Source of the DNA: Rallus limicola
Lineage: Eukaryota; Chordata; Aves; Gruiformes; Rallidae
Length of the DNA: 64,000 bases
NCBI GenBank assembly: GCA_022605955.1
Contig: JAKCOZ010000002.1
Span: forward strand, 65,886,783-65,950,782
Direction: 5' to 3'
Shown: one piece after another, positions 11,584-23,325 of the stretch
How positions within the stretch are numbered: the stretch's first letter is position 1
Layout of the letters: each line of letters begins with the position of its first letter
The notes under the pieces: generated by a model
What the model was told of the DNA's origin: nothing
Database searches by the model: none
What the model saw: the letters and a program-made list of their open reading frames with translations, nothing else
Translations under genes and position numbers: made by a program

Positions 11584-12823
11584 AATCACAGAATCACAGA
11601 ATCACAGAATCTTTAGGGGTTGGAAGGGACCTCAAGAGATCATCGGGTCCAACCCCCCTGCCAAAGCAGGCTCCCTATCTCATATTACATAGATAGGCAT
11701 CCAGACAAGACTTGAATATCTCCAGAGAAGGAGACTCCACCACCTCCCTGGGCAGCCTATTCCACTGCTCCGTCACCCTCACTGTGAAAAAGTTCATCCG
11801 CATGTTGGTGCGGAACTTCCTATGCTCTAGCTTACAGCCGTTGCCCCTAGTCCTGTCCCCACTGACCACTGAAAATGGACTGGCCAATTCCCCCTGTATC
11901 CCAAGTCTAAGATATTTATAGACACTAATTAGGTCCCCCCTAAGTCTTCTTTTCTCCAGGCTGAACAGACCCAGCTCACTCAGCCTTTCCTCATAAGGGA
12001 GATGTTCCAGGCCCCTAATCATCTTTGTTGCCCTTCTCTGGACTCTCTCCAGAAGGTCCCTGTCTTTTTTATACCAGGGAGCCCAGAACTGGACACAGTA
12101 CTCCAGGTGGGGCCTGACCAACGCAGAGTAGAGGGGGAGGATCACTTCCTTCGATCTGCTGGACACACTCTTCCTGATGCATCCCAGGATCCCATTGGCT
12201 CTCTTAGCCACCAGTGCACACTGCTGCCTCATAGCCAACCTGTCGTCAACCAGGACCCCCAGGTCCTTCTCCACAGAGCTCTTTTCCAGCAGGTCGTCCC
12301 CCAGCCTGTACTGATAAAGTCGGTTGTTCCTCCCCAGGTGCAAGACTTTACACTTGCTCTTGTTGAACTTCATTAGATTGTTCCCAGCCCAGCTCTCCAG
12401 CCTGTCCAGGTCTCTCTGGATGGCAGCACAGTGTTCCTGCGTGTCAGCCACTCCTCCCAGCTTTGTATCATCAGCGTACTTGCTGAGGGTGGATGCCATT
12501 CCCTCATCAAGGTCGTCAATGAAGATATTAAACAGGACTGGACCCAACACCGAGCCCTGGGGAACACCACTAGTCACAGGCCTCCATTCAGATTCTACTC
12601 CATTGATCACAACCCTCTGAGCCCGGTCCGACAGCCAGTTCTCAACCCACCTCACTGTCCGCTTATCTATCCCTTGTTCTCTCAGCTTCTCTATCAGGAT
12701 GTCATGGGAGACAGTATCGAAAGCTTTGCTAAAGTCAAGGTAGATGATATCCACTGCTCTCCCTTCATCCACCCAGTTGGTGATGACATCATAGAAGGCT
12801 ATGAGATTAGTCGAGCACGATCT
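11584..12823 (-). mobile_element. CR1 LINE, 5'-truncated, young-looking copy
   Basis: The minus-strand 3' terminus at 11584-11610 shows three copies of the CR1 end octamer (plus-strand ATCACAGA repeated), followed inward by GGTTGGAAGGGACCTCAAG. The element then runs without visible deletion to about 12823, where CR1 similarity stops inside the RT domain. This is typical of incomplete target-primed reverse transcription. The coding part is open throughout, and CpGs are better kept than in the other CR1 copies here. Confidence 0.95.
11675..12823 (-). CDS. CR1 ORF2 C-terminal part: reverse transcriptase
   Basis: A continuous frame encodes the RT palm onward of the CR1 ORF2 polyprotein, whose role in the family is to reverse-transcribe the element's RNA at a nicked target. 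Visible motifs, numbered in the 439-residue open frame that starts at 12994, are [13 protein letters not shown] at about 85-97, [14 protein letters not shown] at about 142-155 and the catalytic YADD at 173-176 (bases 12467-12478). The C-terminal stretch contains [20 protein letters not shown] and [16 protein letters not shown]. The first 58 or so residues of the frame (MQFFHQNF onward) are unrelated flanking sequence. There is no endonuclease domain and no native start codon, so this piece is dead as an autonomous element despite the undisturbed frame. Confidence 0.88.
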   Translation of the reverse strand, partial: RSCSTNLIAFYDVITNWVDEGRAVDIIYLDFSKAFDTVSHDILIEKLREQGIDKRTVRWVENWLSDRAQRVVINGVESEWRPVTSGVPQGSVLGPVLFNIFIDDLDEGMASTLSKYADDTKLGGVADTQEHCAAIQRDLDRLESWAGNNLMKFNKSKCKVLHLGRNNRLYQYRLGDDLLEKSSVEKDLGVLVDDRLAMRQQCALVAKRANGILGCIRKSVSSRSKEVILPLYSALVRPHLEYCVQFWAPWYKKDRDLLERVQRRATKMIRGLEHLPYEERLSELGLFSLEKRRLRGDLISVYKYLRLGIQGELASPFSVVSGDRTRGNGCKLEHRKFRTNMRMNFFTVRVTEQWNRLPREVVESPSLEIFKSCLDAYLCNMR

Positions 12824-15800
12824 CAATGGCAAATGCTGTAAGTTACAATTTAAGACATGCATATGACTGATGAGGGAAGCTAAAAGAGCCAACAAGTATC
12901 CACAGTGAATAGGGTTAAGGCTGTAAATAATATAAAACACAAATGTTGTAGTCAGGTAGAAGGCTATAGTAAAATTCTGATGAAAAAATTGCAAAAGGTG
13001 GATACACTAAGTATAAAGGTTTGACAGACAGTTCTCCATATCTAGAAGACACATTCACTCTGTCTGGTGAGGATGGAATTTGCCAATTTTGACAAAGGGG
13101 AAGGTGATGGAAATTAAGTAAAAAATAAAAATTTTTCAAAACATTGAGCCCAAAGTATTCCCAAATCAGAACATGAAATGAACTAGTTTCACTAGACACA
13201 CCAAGAACTGTATTAATACGTTGGCATTACATTTGGATTTCTTCAAGACATTTGCCATTAGTACATGCAGCATATGTTTTTAACGAGGCTGTATTCTAGC
13301 TGGGAATTAAAGTGATGATTTAAGAGTTTTCTGGTTAAGAGTGAGTATTTCAAAGGCTGATTTTTTTTATACTGAAGAAGGCAAGATATTATATAAAGTG
13401 ATCAAAATTACCTTGCTAAATTTTCTCAATGCATGAAAATCTGTTTTTATACATTCTGAGGCGAGTTAATAGTTCAGAGCTTCAGTGATAAAGATGGTAT
13501 CAGCAGGAGGGAAATTCAGTCTTTGAAAGCAAAGATCTGAAGAAAACTTGGTAACAACTTTTACAACTAAACTCTCTAATGTCAAAAATACTCCTTGGAT
13601 CCTTTGGTGTCGGAGAGGGTAGCAGAATAAGTAGATTCTGACTGTACATACCATTAGTAAGATATACCTAGCATGCTGACTTCAAGCACAGATATAGGAG
13701 AACACATCTCCAAGTAAGCTAAAAAATTATCTAGGAGACCGGGAAAAAATATTTTTAAATCACATTAAAATAGAAGGTTGGTACATTACTTGAGCTCTGT
13801 GCTTTGAAAGGTACTTAAACATGGAAGAGATGCACATTAGGAAAAGGCTTTTCAGTCTGCATAAAATGAATTGGTGAGACAGCGGAGTTAAATAAGTGCA
13901 GTTTTAAAAACAGATGTAGTTTCCTTGCAGTGACAGCAATTACCATGGGGATAGGGAAAGAATTATCCACCTTAAAGTAGTTGACTTTAAAGTGAGGTCT
14001 GGTAAACAAAGTTCTGATTTAACAGTTTCACAGAGAAATGTATCTGCCTCTGTGGTTTGAGTTGGATAAACATGGAGATAGCAACAAACTACAAAATCTG
14101 TGAGTTTTGGAAACTTTCTGTTGATCTTTCTTACTTGGGTCATGGGAAGAAGAGTATTGCCTGTATTGCCCTCCTTGCTCTAGCAAACCTTTAATTCACT
14201 GATGATGGCATTGACTGCAAATGAATCTCATCTTTCAGGGCCTCATCTGATCAGATTCTATAATTAAGTTGAATTCTTTTCCTCAGTGATTATGCACACT
14301 ATGGTTCCTTTGGTTTGGTGGTTGGATTTTTTCTTTCTATTGAGCATCAAAAATAATTTAGCCATAGCTAGTGATGATACATGAAACAGTGATGCCAGCT
14401 ATGTGTCCTGCCCACATGCTTGATATTTTAAGAGGTGTCACAATCAGGGTTGGAAGACATTTTCCTGCCAAGTTGGCTGACATATTTTTCCTTATCCATT
14501 CACCTATTGAATAGAACATAGTTCATCTCCCTGGATTATCAAAGCAGTTCTTTAACAAGGCAGAAATTCAGACAGTGACATCTTAGTCACTCCTGTTCCC
14601 TGCCAAACTGCAATTAGGTCACCTAAAGACTGGTACAGTTTGCTCTAAGTACAATCATTTGCTTCTCCATAGGGAGATGCCTGTGAAATTAAATATCCTG
14701 TGGAAAAAAATGGAACAAAATATGTAATCCCTATTTGTGGGCTTCACATTGTTTTTTGGTTTTGGGGTTTTTTACAAAAACCTGTAAAAATTTAAATACC
14801 CTATTTATGTATAGAATTATTATTTGATTGCTTTCCAACAGTGCTTGAACTACTGTGATAGACATTTTCCAGTATTACTGTTTATGGGTGTTCCTTTACA
14901 AAGAAGTGTCAAAACATTTTTCTTTTTAATCGTAACAAATATATTTGTTATTAAGAAATAACAAAAGCACAAGAAGATCCAGTGACTGGAAATTAAAGAA
15001 ATATGTCCTTTTCAATCTTGAAATTAAGATGGAGTTCCTTGCAGTGAGGTTAACTAAACTTTGAACTAACTTAGCAAGAGTGGCAATGTGTGTTTGTTTG
15101 TTTGTTTAAATTACATTAGATAAATTTCTAAATATCTGCTGGGGAGAGTCTGTGATCAGGGATTGTCTTCTCTGTTCCTGGTGTCTGTGAGGTTTTGGTG
15201 TTGCCTCATTCACAGGCAAGGGAAGGGAGAGAGAGCAAGGGTGGAACAACTGACAGCACTGTCAACTCTTCCCATATCTGTAAAGAGACAGCACATTGTG
15301 AATGTGTTAATGGCTGAATGCTGGCTGTCATGACATTAAGATCCCACTGTGCGAGGTATCACTCAGCTATACAGTAGGACCTTCTCCTGCAGCGCCTGGA
15401 GTTCAAATGGACAGCAAAGACTTGAGAGGATAGCTGCAGCTTAGGGAATTGAAGGGCCAAAAATTCCACTTCAGAGCCACCAATTATTGTTTGAGAGTCT
15501 TGGTATTTCACTCAGGAATTCTGTAGTGAGGGGATTTTCTAAGGCAGGAAAGGAAAATGTTGGGCTTGAAATAAAAAAGAGGGTGAGGATGTGAACAGGG
15601 AGCTAGAAAAACAAATATGGAAGATTCTTCTAAGTAAGTGAACTCTGCAGAAGATGAGTGAGAGCAGACTTGTAAGGCCCAAAGTCTCTGATTTCATTGC
15701 TTAAGCTTCCTTCTGCCTGCATTAAATGTGTTCCCTTCTGAGCTCACACAGGCAATGCTAATTACTCCTTGAAACCCTCAAGTAGGCAAAACTCCCCAGT

Positions 15801-18560
15801 GAGAGGAAGGGTGGTGTGATCCTCATTGGCTCCCTGCTTGCTTTCCCTAGCCACAGGACAGGCTTGAAGAGGTCTTGTTAATAGTTGTCCCTTCTCTTTG
15901 AATTGGAAAAATTCCCAAGTTCTTCAGATATACAGCTTGCTACAGTCAGGGATTCAGCTTTTTCCGTACCATGAACTGTGTTCAACACTTTTTACCTTTT
16001 GTTTGTAGCAGAGCCTCTGGAAACTCTGTTGCCATGGAAATATGATTTGCTAGTCTCTTCCAAGAGTGTGTGCTTGGGGAGAGCTAGTGAGCTGCAACTT
16101 TCTGATGAACAAACGGGCTTCTAAACAGCATAGAAAAGCTACCAAGTCCCTAATTATTCATATGACAACAGTATGATAAGGTAATTGATTGAAGACATGA
16201 TGACCACTTGCCAGACCATGGCAGATCATTGCTTCTCTGCATCCCTCAGAAAGGAATCGAGGGTCCCTATTCCCTTTTGACGGTAATTACTCAAATACAA
16301 GAGTTGCACAGGCCCATCATTAAGAGCCTGGATCTCTTTTCACTACTTCAGCAAACAAGCTATTGTGAGGAAACCAGAGCGTATACAATCAGGGACAGTC
16401 AAGCATGAACTAAATGACAAATACTGATGAGGCTTCCTTTGAGTTCTCACATAGAAGCATCCTTTCAGATCAGTGAGAAAGGGAAAGGTTTGGTCCTGTA
16501 ATTGTTTTGAACATCAGACTTCTGTTCATAAATTATGTTTGGAGTATTTTAATGGGGGTCCTGTAGGATTCTTCTAGAATTAGTCAACCTCCTATTTACC
16601 CAGTCAACAAAATCAACTATGATACTATGGCAAAGGTATAAAATGGGTTCAATATAATCCCTGCAAACTCTTCCAAAAAACCCTTCAGTCTCCTATCGGT
16701 AATGCAAAGCTCCATGTTGCAGAACTGTTTATTCAGCTGTGAATGTTATTTTCAGGAATACAGTGTTTTACTGATACTGTTGGTGCCTGTAGACAGCTGG
16801 GTTTGTGTTTAGAGCTTCTTCAGCTTTTGGGTCCTCTACAATATCTTATTTTAAATCCTTGACCTTTTCCATTTGCAAGAATTGATCTTCTTTTAGCTTT
16901 CAAACCTTTTGACTGTGATGTGAGAGGGGCATCACAGTATACTTCCTCACTGGGAATCTCTCAGATGCTTTTGGAGGGGCGGAATTTAAATTACTAGTTC
17001 TGTCTTCCTCACAGCATTTGTGAGTTCTTGGCAGTTGTAAAATGCAGCATGATGCACAGCCATATGAAATAAAAAATCCATGTTTTCTATAAGTCTTTAT
17101 ATATTTTATTCAAGTTTGTCTTGCTTCTTAAATTGATTTGACTTCTATTAGAAAACTCAATTGTTACATGTCATGATTCATGCTGGCTTGTGAATACCTT
17201 TGTGTAATAAAGCTCTAAGTATGTAAAGTACTTCTACTTTTCTTCTTAACAGAAGGAACACTTTTTTTTGCAAACACCTTTTAACATTATTGCCCTTATA
17301 ACATGTATATCTACAGGTTAAGGCTACAGAGTGTTATACAGCTGCCAGGCAGATGACATGTTAGGAATTCAAGGATCTAAGCCTCATGCATGCAGCAGCT
17401 GTCAAGCAGCACACTCAGCTGTCCACATATTCTGTAGACCACAAAGTCTGTTTTTGCTTGGAAAAAATAACAGTAAAAATTAGGCTGTGCATCTCCATGT
17501 TGTGGGTTTTTTTCTACCAGTAAGTTCTGAAGACCATCCTGGAGTTCTCCACATTCCTGATCAAAAGTACGTGTACCATATGGCCACTGTACTTGCAATG
17601 ATCGGGGGAGCCCTCTCTGTTGTGAGGTGTGTGCAGCAACATATGTTCCTTCTCACTTCTCCCTCTTGACTGATGATAGGACCAAAGGTTTATCTGAACT
17701 GGGAGATGCAAATAAGCAGTTAATGGGACTGTAGACATTGAGCCTACAATAAGCCATACTGCCAGGAATGAGTAGGAAACTGAAACAAAAAGTGGCAATT
17801 TGGTTGGGTTTTTTAAATTATTTTTTTCCCCTCTGTCTTCTGTAAGAGGAAAATTAAGCTTTGGATATACCATGATGAGAAACAGAATACAAATTAGAAG
17901 TTTTGTTTTTGTTTTTTTTAACTTAGAAGCATTTCTATACTCTATACCTAAAGGCATGGCCAAAAGAGTGTTGTAAAGGTAGTCTTTCTCAGCTACTGAT
18001 GTTACAGATTAAGAAAAGTCTACTGCAGTGAAATATTACCCATAACTCTGGACAGTTTTAAGGGACAGTTCAGATTCCTGGCAGCGCTGTTTAACTATCT
18101 CTAGGCCTCTGAATGAAAAGGACATTTTATTCATTAGCGTGTTCACAAAATCAACCTATGTGACAAAATTGTATTCTATAATTTCTATTAGATTATTTTG
18201 GATATGCAAGCACTGAAGCACGTTTTCATCCCAGCAATTTTTCACTGCCAAAATGTTCAGAGTGTGCACAGGGCGTTCAGTACAAAATACCAGTGCAAAA
18301 AGTATATTTAGTTGCTGATGGATGTCTCAAAGAAGCAACAGAAACTTAGGGGAAGCACATGGATAAATAAAGCCAAGAAAGCATAACCTTCATCCTCAAC
18401 ATAACCTTAAAAAAATTTCACATACCCCCCTCCCCACAAAACTCCTACCTACAAATAAAGCTTTTGTCCAAAGCACCCGCTGGGCAGAGGCTCTAATTAT
18501 AAGCCAGGAAGTTTCTTCTAACTGTAGATTCCTCTACTAGATTTGCGAACAAACTGTTTT
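12824..18560. other. Unique AT-rich DNA, no gene recognised
   Basis: No recognisable gene or transposon. A (GTTT)n tract lies near 15090-15108. An RFX-type X-box-like word, GTTGCCATGGAAAT, is at 16028-16041. The open frames in this interval are short and show no domain. Confidence 0.55.
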
Positions 18561-18746
18561 TCATGAGGGAAATGTCTGATTTTTGCTCCTGAAAGAAACA
18601 GCCTGCAAGACATCCTCCTTGAAGTCATCCCAATTACTGAGATCCAAAGCGCCAGTTGCTTGAGTGAAAGCTTGCACTAGTTCTATGCCAGATTCAGAGC
18701 TACTGCAAAGAATCAGATCTTCAGAAATGTCAGTGAACTTCCCCAT
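18561..18746 (-). other. Small coding-like open frame (unassigned)
   Basis: A minus-strand frame of 61 residues begins MGKFTDISEDLILCSSSE and continues ELVQAFTQATGALDLSNWDD before a TGA. The composition is acidic and balanced, unlike the low-complexity frames around it. A stop lies 12 bases upstream of the ATG. A splice-acceptor-like CTGACAG precedes it, but its pyrimidine tract is poor. I recognise no family. It may be an exon, a decayed retrocopy or chance. Confidence 0.15.
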
Positions 18747-19989
18747 TTTACCCTGTCAGAGATCCTGATCTGCTCTGGCAAACACAGGCAGTGCCTTAAG
18801 AGATGATAAGAATTAATTCAGTACACAGACCAAAGTTGCATATTCAATTTTATCTGATTTTTTTTCCCCCACCTCTTTCTGAGGCCAAAACATCAAGTTT
18901 CATCACTTCTGCTTCTTCAGGGAAAAGATGAACTTTCACTTAAAGACAGTGTGTAAGTTCTAATAAAAAATACTTTAAGGTGACAGCAATAGTTTCCCAA
19001 GTGGAGTAGCTGATAGCACATTTAGTCTATTACACAGCAGAGGTAATTCTGTAACTGGTCCTAGCATTTCTACTCCTGAGGCTGCCAGCTTGTGCCACTA
19101 CATTACTTAGCAACCATATGAAATGACAGGGATGTAAAAGAGCAAACCATGTTGACTCAAAATGATTGGGAGGGTGAGAAAATTCCTCAGTGAGCTCTGA
19201 GGCACTGCAAAGGCCAACAGGAAGGATGCAAGAGGGATATGAAAGATGACTTACATTCAAGGGTTTCCCCAGCATGCAAATAGCAGATTACAGCTGACAT
19301 TTCTACACTTTCTCCAAGTCCATTTACAATAAATATTTAAAAGCAAGAAAAAAAGTAATTCAAAAAAAAACAAACCTGGAAGGAAAGAGATCAATTCATA
19401 ATTCATCATCAGACTATATCTTGCACACACAAGATGCGTGTCTTGAATGTGAATTGACAGTAGTATCTTGCCAAATAAAATGCAGAGTTGTAAAAGGGTG
19501 ATACTGAAAAATACTTTGTGTTGAGTTTAGAAACAAAGCTTTGTCTCTTTTAATAGTAAAATTCACTTTGTTTCTTTACTATTCTTCCTTTTTTTCCTTC
19601 CTGGCTATGCAATTTTTTTTTTTTTTTTCCCCTTTTCTTGTCAAAGACATCAGACTGTTCTTAAACTATTCTGATAAAAGCTTCACTGTCAGGTGAAACA
19701 GTTGTACAACATGTGATTAAAACACACCACTTCTGCAATTAGTTATAATTCACAGGGTAGTTTCCATTCCATTGCTGGAGAATTTCTTTCTTTCTAGATG
19801 TTTGGAAAGCAGATTTTTATGATTTTTTTTTTTTTTTTTTTATTGAAGGCATGGTGCTTTGCACTATGGCTACGTATTGCGCTCAGATACAAGCTTTCAA
19901 ATTAGAATCAGTTTCTTGACTACACAGCTTTTGGGTGGCTTTTACCTTCAGCAAGTGTAGAATCTAATGTAATCTGCAATTTAACCTAA
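18747..19989. other. Unique AT-rich DNA with long T-runs
   Basis: No gene or transposon recognised. Homopolymer T-runs occupy 19613-19628 (16) and 19823-19841 (19). Confidence 0.6.
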
Positions 19990-21560
19990 ACCATCAAAAT
20001 CAAGAGCAAAAATGCCCTGAGATAGTCTTTGAAGGCATGCACAAAGATGACAATACATTCAGAGAGGACACCACCACCTCAGAGGAGATAAATACAACTT
20101 TTGTATCAGTGTTCAATGTAGAAAAACTGGGGGAGATTCCTGAAACTGAATAACAGTGCCACTCAAAGGTGATCATGGTAAGTAGACGTAGAATAAAACT
20201 AACAAATAGCCAGCAATGGATGATACTCACCCACAAGTCCCAACAGTCCTCAAGGGTGAAACAGTATAACTATAGATGTACCATGTATCTCATCTCTTAG
20301 CATCCAAGACTTGAGAATGGCAACTCTGGTAACAGTCCTTAAAAATACCCCAAACACTTCATGGGGAACTAAGAAACCACAGACCTGTAAAGCTGCAGAC
20401 ACACAGATAAAGTATGTGTTAACACTGAATTAGCTGAGACCTGAATAAATGAAAGCTATGTGAGAAGATTCAATATGATTTTAGAAAGGGAATTTATAAA
20501 TCTCTGAGTTCTTTTAAGAGTTCAAAACACTTGTGGATAATATCATTGGTATACTCTGCTTGGATTTTAAAAAGTGCTTTTCATAATGTCTAATGGAAAA
20601 CGCTTGGGGGGAACTAAATTGTGGAAAAGGCAGGTCCTAACATGGGTAAGTAAATGGTTAAATGATAGTAAATAAGGTAGCAACAAATCATCAAATCTAA
20701 CACACTGCAAAGTTGTCAGTGGTATTCCAAAGAGACCGGGGCTTGTAATGTTAAACATACTCGTAAGTGACCTGGAAAAGGTAGTGAGCATTAAGGTGAC
20801 TATGTTTGCACACAATAAAGGAATTCAAAGGTCAAGGCAATAAGTAAGAGGGCTTACTGTGAAGAATCACAGCATGATCTTTAAAAAATGATTAAGTAAT
20901 AAAACAGTGAATGAAATAAAAAGTTAGTTCTTCTGGGATAAATACAAAGTAATGTATATGGGTGAAAAGAAACCTTGGTTCACACAAAAACCAGTAGGGT
21001 TTGTGCTGCTTGTTGCCATTGGAGTAAGTCTTTGTGTTTGTCACTGGTGAAAATATCAGCTCAGTGCTTGCTAGGAGTAGAAAAATGAATCATATATTTG
21101 GTGTTACAAGGAAAAGAATAAAAATGAAAAAGTGCATCATTATGCCACTGTACAATTTGTGCACAACCCAGTTACCATGTGCAGATCTGATTTCCTCAAA
21201 AATGACACAGAAATGCTAGAAAAGTTTCAGCAAAGGCTTAACAACGATGATCCTAAGGTCTAAGAAATTACTTTGTAGGAAAGGCGACAAAAATCAAAAC
21301 TGTAGTTAGGGACTGACTGCACTCTGTTTCTCCTAATACAAGAACTAGGTGTCATCAGATGAAGACAACAGAAGCCAGGCTCAGAATGAACAAAGATGCT
21401 GCTTCTCCCTGTGGGTCACTGATCTGTGGGACAGTTTGCCATGGGAATTTTGGAGGCAGAACATTTACACGTGTTCAGAGTAGACTGGACAAGCATTTTA
21501 GCAGGAGATCCAGTGCTACTAAATAGACATACTGCTACATCAGACTTAAAAAATAATATG
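19990..21560 (+). mobile_element. Ancient CR1 LINE fossil (RT domain to 3' end)
   Basis: Highly decayed but colinear with a CR1 ORF2. Recognisable blocks are GAGGAGATAAATACAAC and TGTATCAGTGTTCAATGTAG near 20085, AGAAACCACAGACCTGTAAAG near 20370 and CAATATGATTTTAGAAAGGG near 20470. Further on are CTGCTTGGATTTTAAAAAG near 20557, GTGACCTGGAAAAGG near 20767 and TTTGCACACAATAAAGG near 20804 (the decayed catalytic motif region). The 3' part shows ACAAGAACTAGGTGTCATC near 21338 and TGTGGGACAGTTTGCC near 21425. No frame survives. Divergence is far above that of the other CR1 copies here, so it is probably from an early amniote or avian CR1 subfamily. Confidence 0.72.
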
Positions 21561-22284
21561 AGCTGAAAATAAGCATAAAGTAAGAGTATTAAGGAAAGAG
21601 TACCATATATGTTCTTAAACTGCCATCCACTTTTCAGGGACACTAGAAACCAGAATTCTACAGAATACTGACACTTGATCTGAACTTTGCCCATGTTCAC
21701 ACACATTGCTAATATGGAGCCACAGGAGAAAATTTAGACACAGCTTGCATCTTTCAACAAAACAGTACCTCATATTTTTCTGTCTCAGGTCAAAAGAAGA
21801 TATTGACATGCTTTGGATAATGGTTTATGTACCTGACTGTAATAAGATTTGTTTGGAAACATTAGATAGTTTTGGAAGCCCTCTTGTTACATAGATGCAT
21901 GGCTCCACTTTGCTGAATGTGTTCAGTTATGACAGGCTGAACTCATCTCACCTATCCTCAGCAATCTGGAAGTGTTTATTCTAAGCTGTCACCCAGAATC
22001 TCAGGGTGAGAAATGGGAACTCCAGAGTGTGAGTCATTCCATCTTAAAATAGTTATTGAAGAGCTCACAAGAAAAGGAAAGTCTTGTTAAGTTAAAAAAC
22101 AAACCACAAAACAAAACAACACCCCAAGCAAACTACATTTCTATACTGTTCCAGCTAATGATAATTCTGATTAGAGAATTCGAAGTTAGATATACTGCAT
22201 AAAGGTAGGTAAACAGCACATCATCAGAAGGAAACAAAGAAACCAGAAGATTGTCTGGCTGCTAAGAATTTAGCCATCCAGTCC
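21561..22284. other. Unique sequence between CR1 fossil and provirus
   Basis: No gene recognised. It holds short open frames without domains. The provirus similarity begins at about 22284 on its right side. Nothing resembling a 3' LTR, env or integrase is present to the left of that point. Confidence 0.6.
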
Positions 22285-23131
22285 CCTTTCAAAAGTTTAA
22301 AAAGAGGATCAAGATCAGAGTTTGTAATTCCTAATAAGGGACGAACCCAGTTTATGGTTCCCAGGAGTTTTTGCACATCATTCAAAGTGGCTATTTTTGT
22401 GTTTAGGTTAAGTGATTGGGGTGCTATGGTTTTCGATCATATCAGCCAGCCCAAATATTTCCATGGGGATATTGATTGAATTTTTTCAGAGGCAACACAG
22501 AATCCAGCTGTATTTACAGCCTTGATGACAAGGGCTACGGCCTTCTGCATGTCTTTGTCATGAGATGCGGCTACAAGGATGTCGTCCATGTAATGGTATA
22601 GCAAAATAGCAGGCATAGATTTTCTGATTGGGCTTAAAATTTTTGCTATATACCATTGGCATATTGTTGGACTATTTTTCATTCCTTGTGGCAGCACGAT
22701 CCAATGGAATCGGCGTAAAGGTTCCTGTACGTTGACGCTTGGAATTGAAAAAGCAAATTTGGGTGCATCTTGAGGGTGTAAAGGTATGTTAAAAAAGCAA
22801 TCTTTTAAATCAATTACTGTAAGATGCCAATTCCGAGGTAACATAGTTGGTGAGGGGAGCCCCGGTTGAAGGGGTCCCATGTCTTCCATAGCGTCATTGA
22901 CTTTTCTAAGATCATGAAGTAGGCGCCACTTGCCACTTGGTTTTTTGATAACAAAAACAGGAGAATTCCATGGACTAACAGAGGGTACCACATTGCCTTT
23001 TTGTAATTGTTCTTCTACTAGGTCATTTAAAGCGCGAAGTTTCTCGATAGGAAGGGGCTACTGATCCACCCAAATAGGGGTATCTGTTTTCCATGTAATT
23101 TTCAGAGTGTCGCGCTCCTCAATGGCCCCTC
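22285..23131 (-). pseudogene. ERV pol remnant: reverse transcriptase
   Basis: This is the fingers and palm of a retroviral RT, the enzyme that copies viral RNA to DNA. Motifs in minus-strand translation are SPWNSPVFVIKKPSGKWRLL (fingers), the first catalytic Asp in TVIDLKDCFF, LPQGMKNSPTICQ, and the catalytic YMDD encoded at 22581-22592. The connection-side block KLLGTINWVRPLLGITN follows, after which similarity ends at about 22285. The frame is closed by a TAG at 23058-23060 and a TGA at 22437-22439, both in phase with the surrounding pol sequence. There is no RNase H or integrase. Confidence 0.92.
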
Positions 23132-23325
23132 CTAAAAATGTGTTTTTAATGTCACTCCCCATTGTGTTAGTACATCACGTCCCCATAAAACCATTGGTAT
23201 TGGTAAAACAAAGGGTTTAACTGTGGCTATATGCCCTTCAGGGCCTTCAATAGTGACGGAGTGGAGGCTTTGTCGGCTTGTGCCAGTTCCTCCTACCCCC
23301 GCAAGGGCCTGAGGGGTGTCATAAT
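23132..23325 (-). pseudogene. ERV protease, C-terminal remnant
   Basis: Read on the minus strand in the frame after the gag junction, the segment gives TIEGPEGHIATVKPF and LWGRDVLTQWGV before a stop at 23132-23134. The LWGRD..LTQWG pattern is the C-terminal signature of retroviral aspartic proteases. The catalytic Asp-Thr/Ser-Gly segment and the upstream part are missing because of the deletion that joins this piece to capsid, so no active enzyme is possible. It lies in a different frame from gag. Confidence 0.85.

Noticed and set aside
12002..12841. Several plus-strand open frames across the minus-strand CR1
   Set aside because: They are antisense shadows of CR1 ORF2. The minus-strand frame carries the RT motifs.
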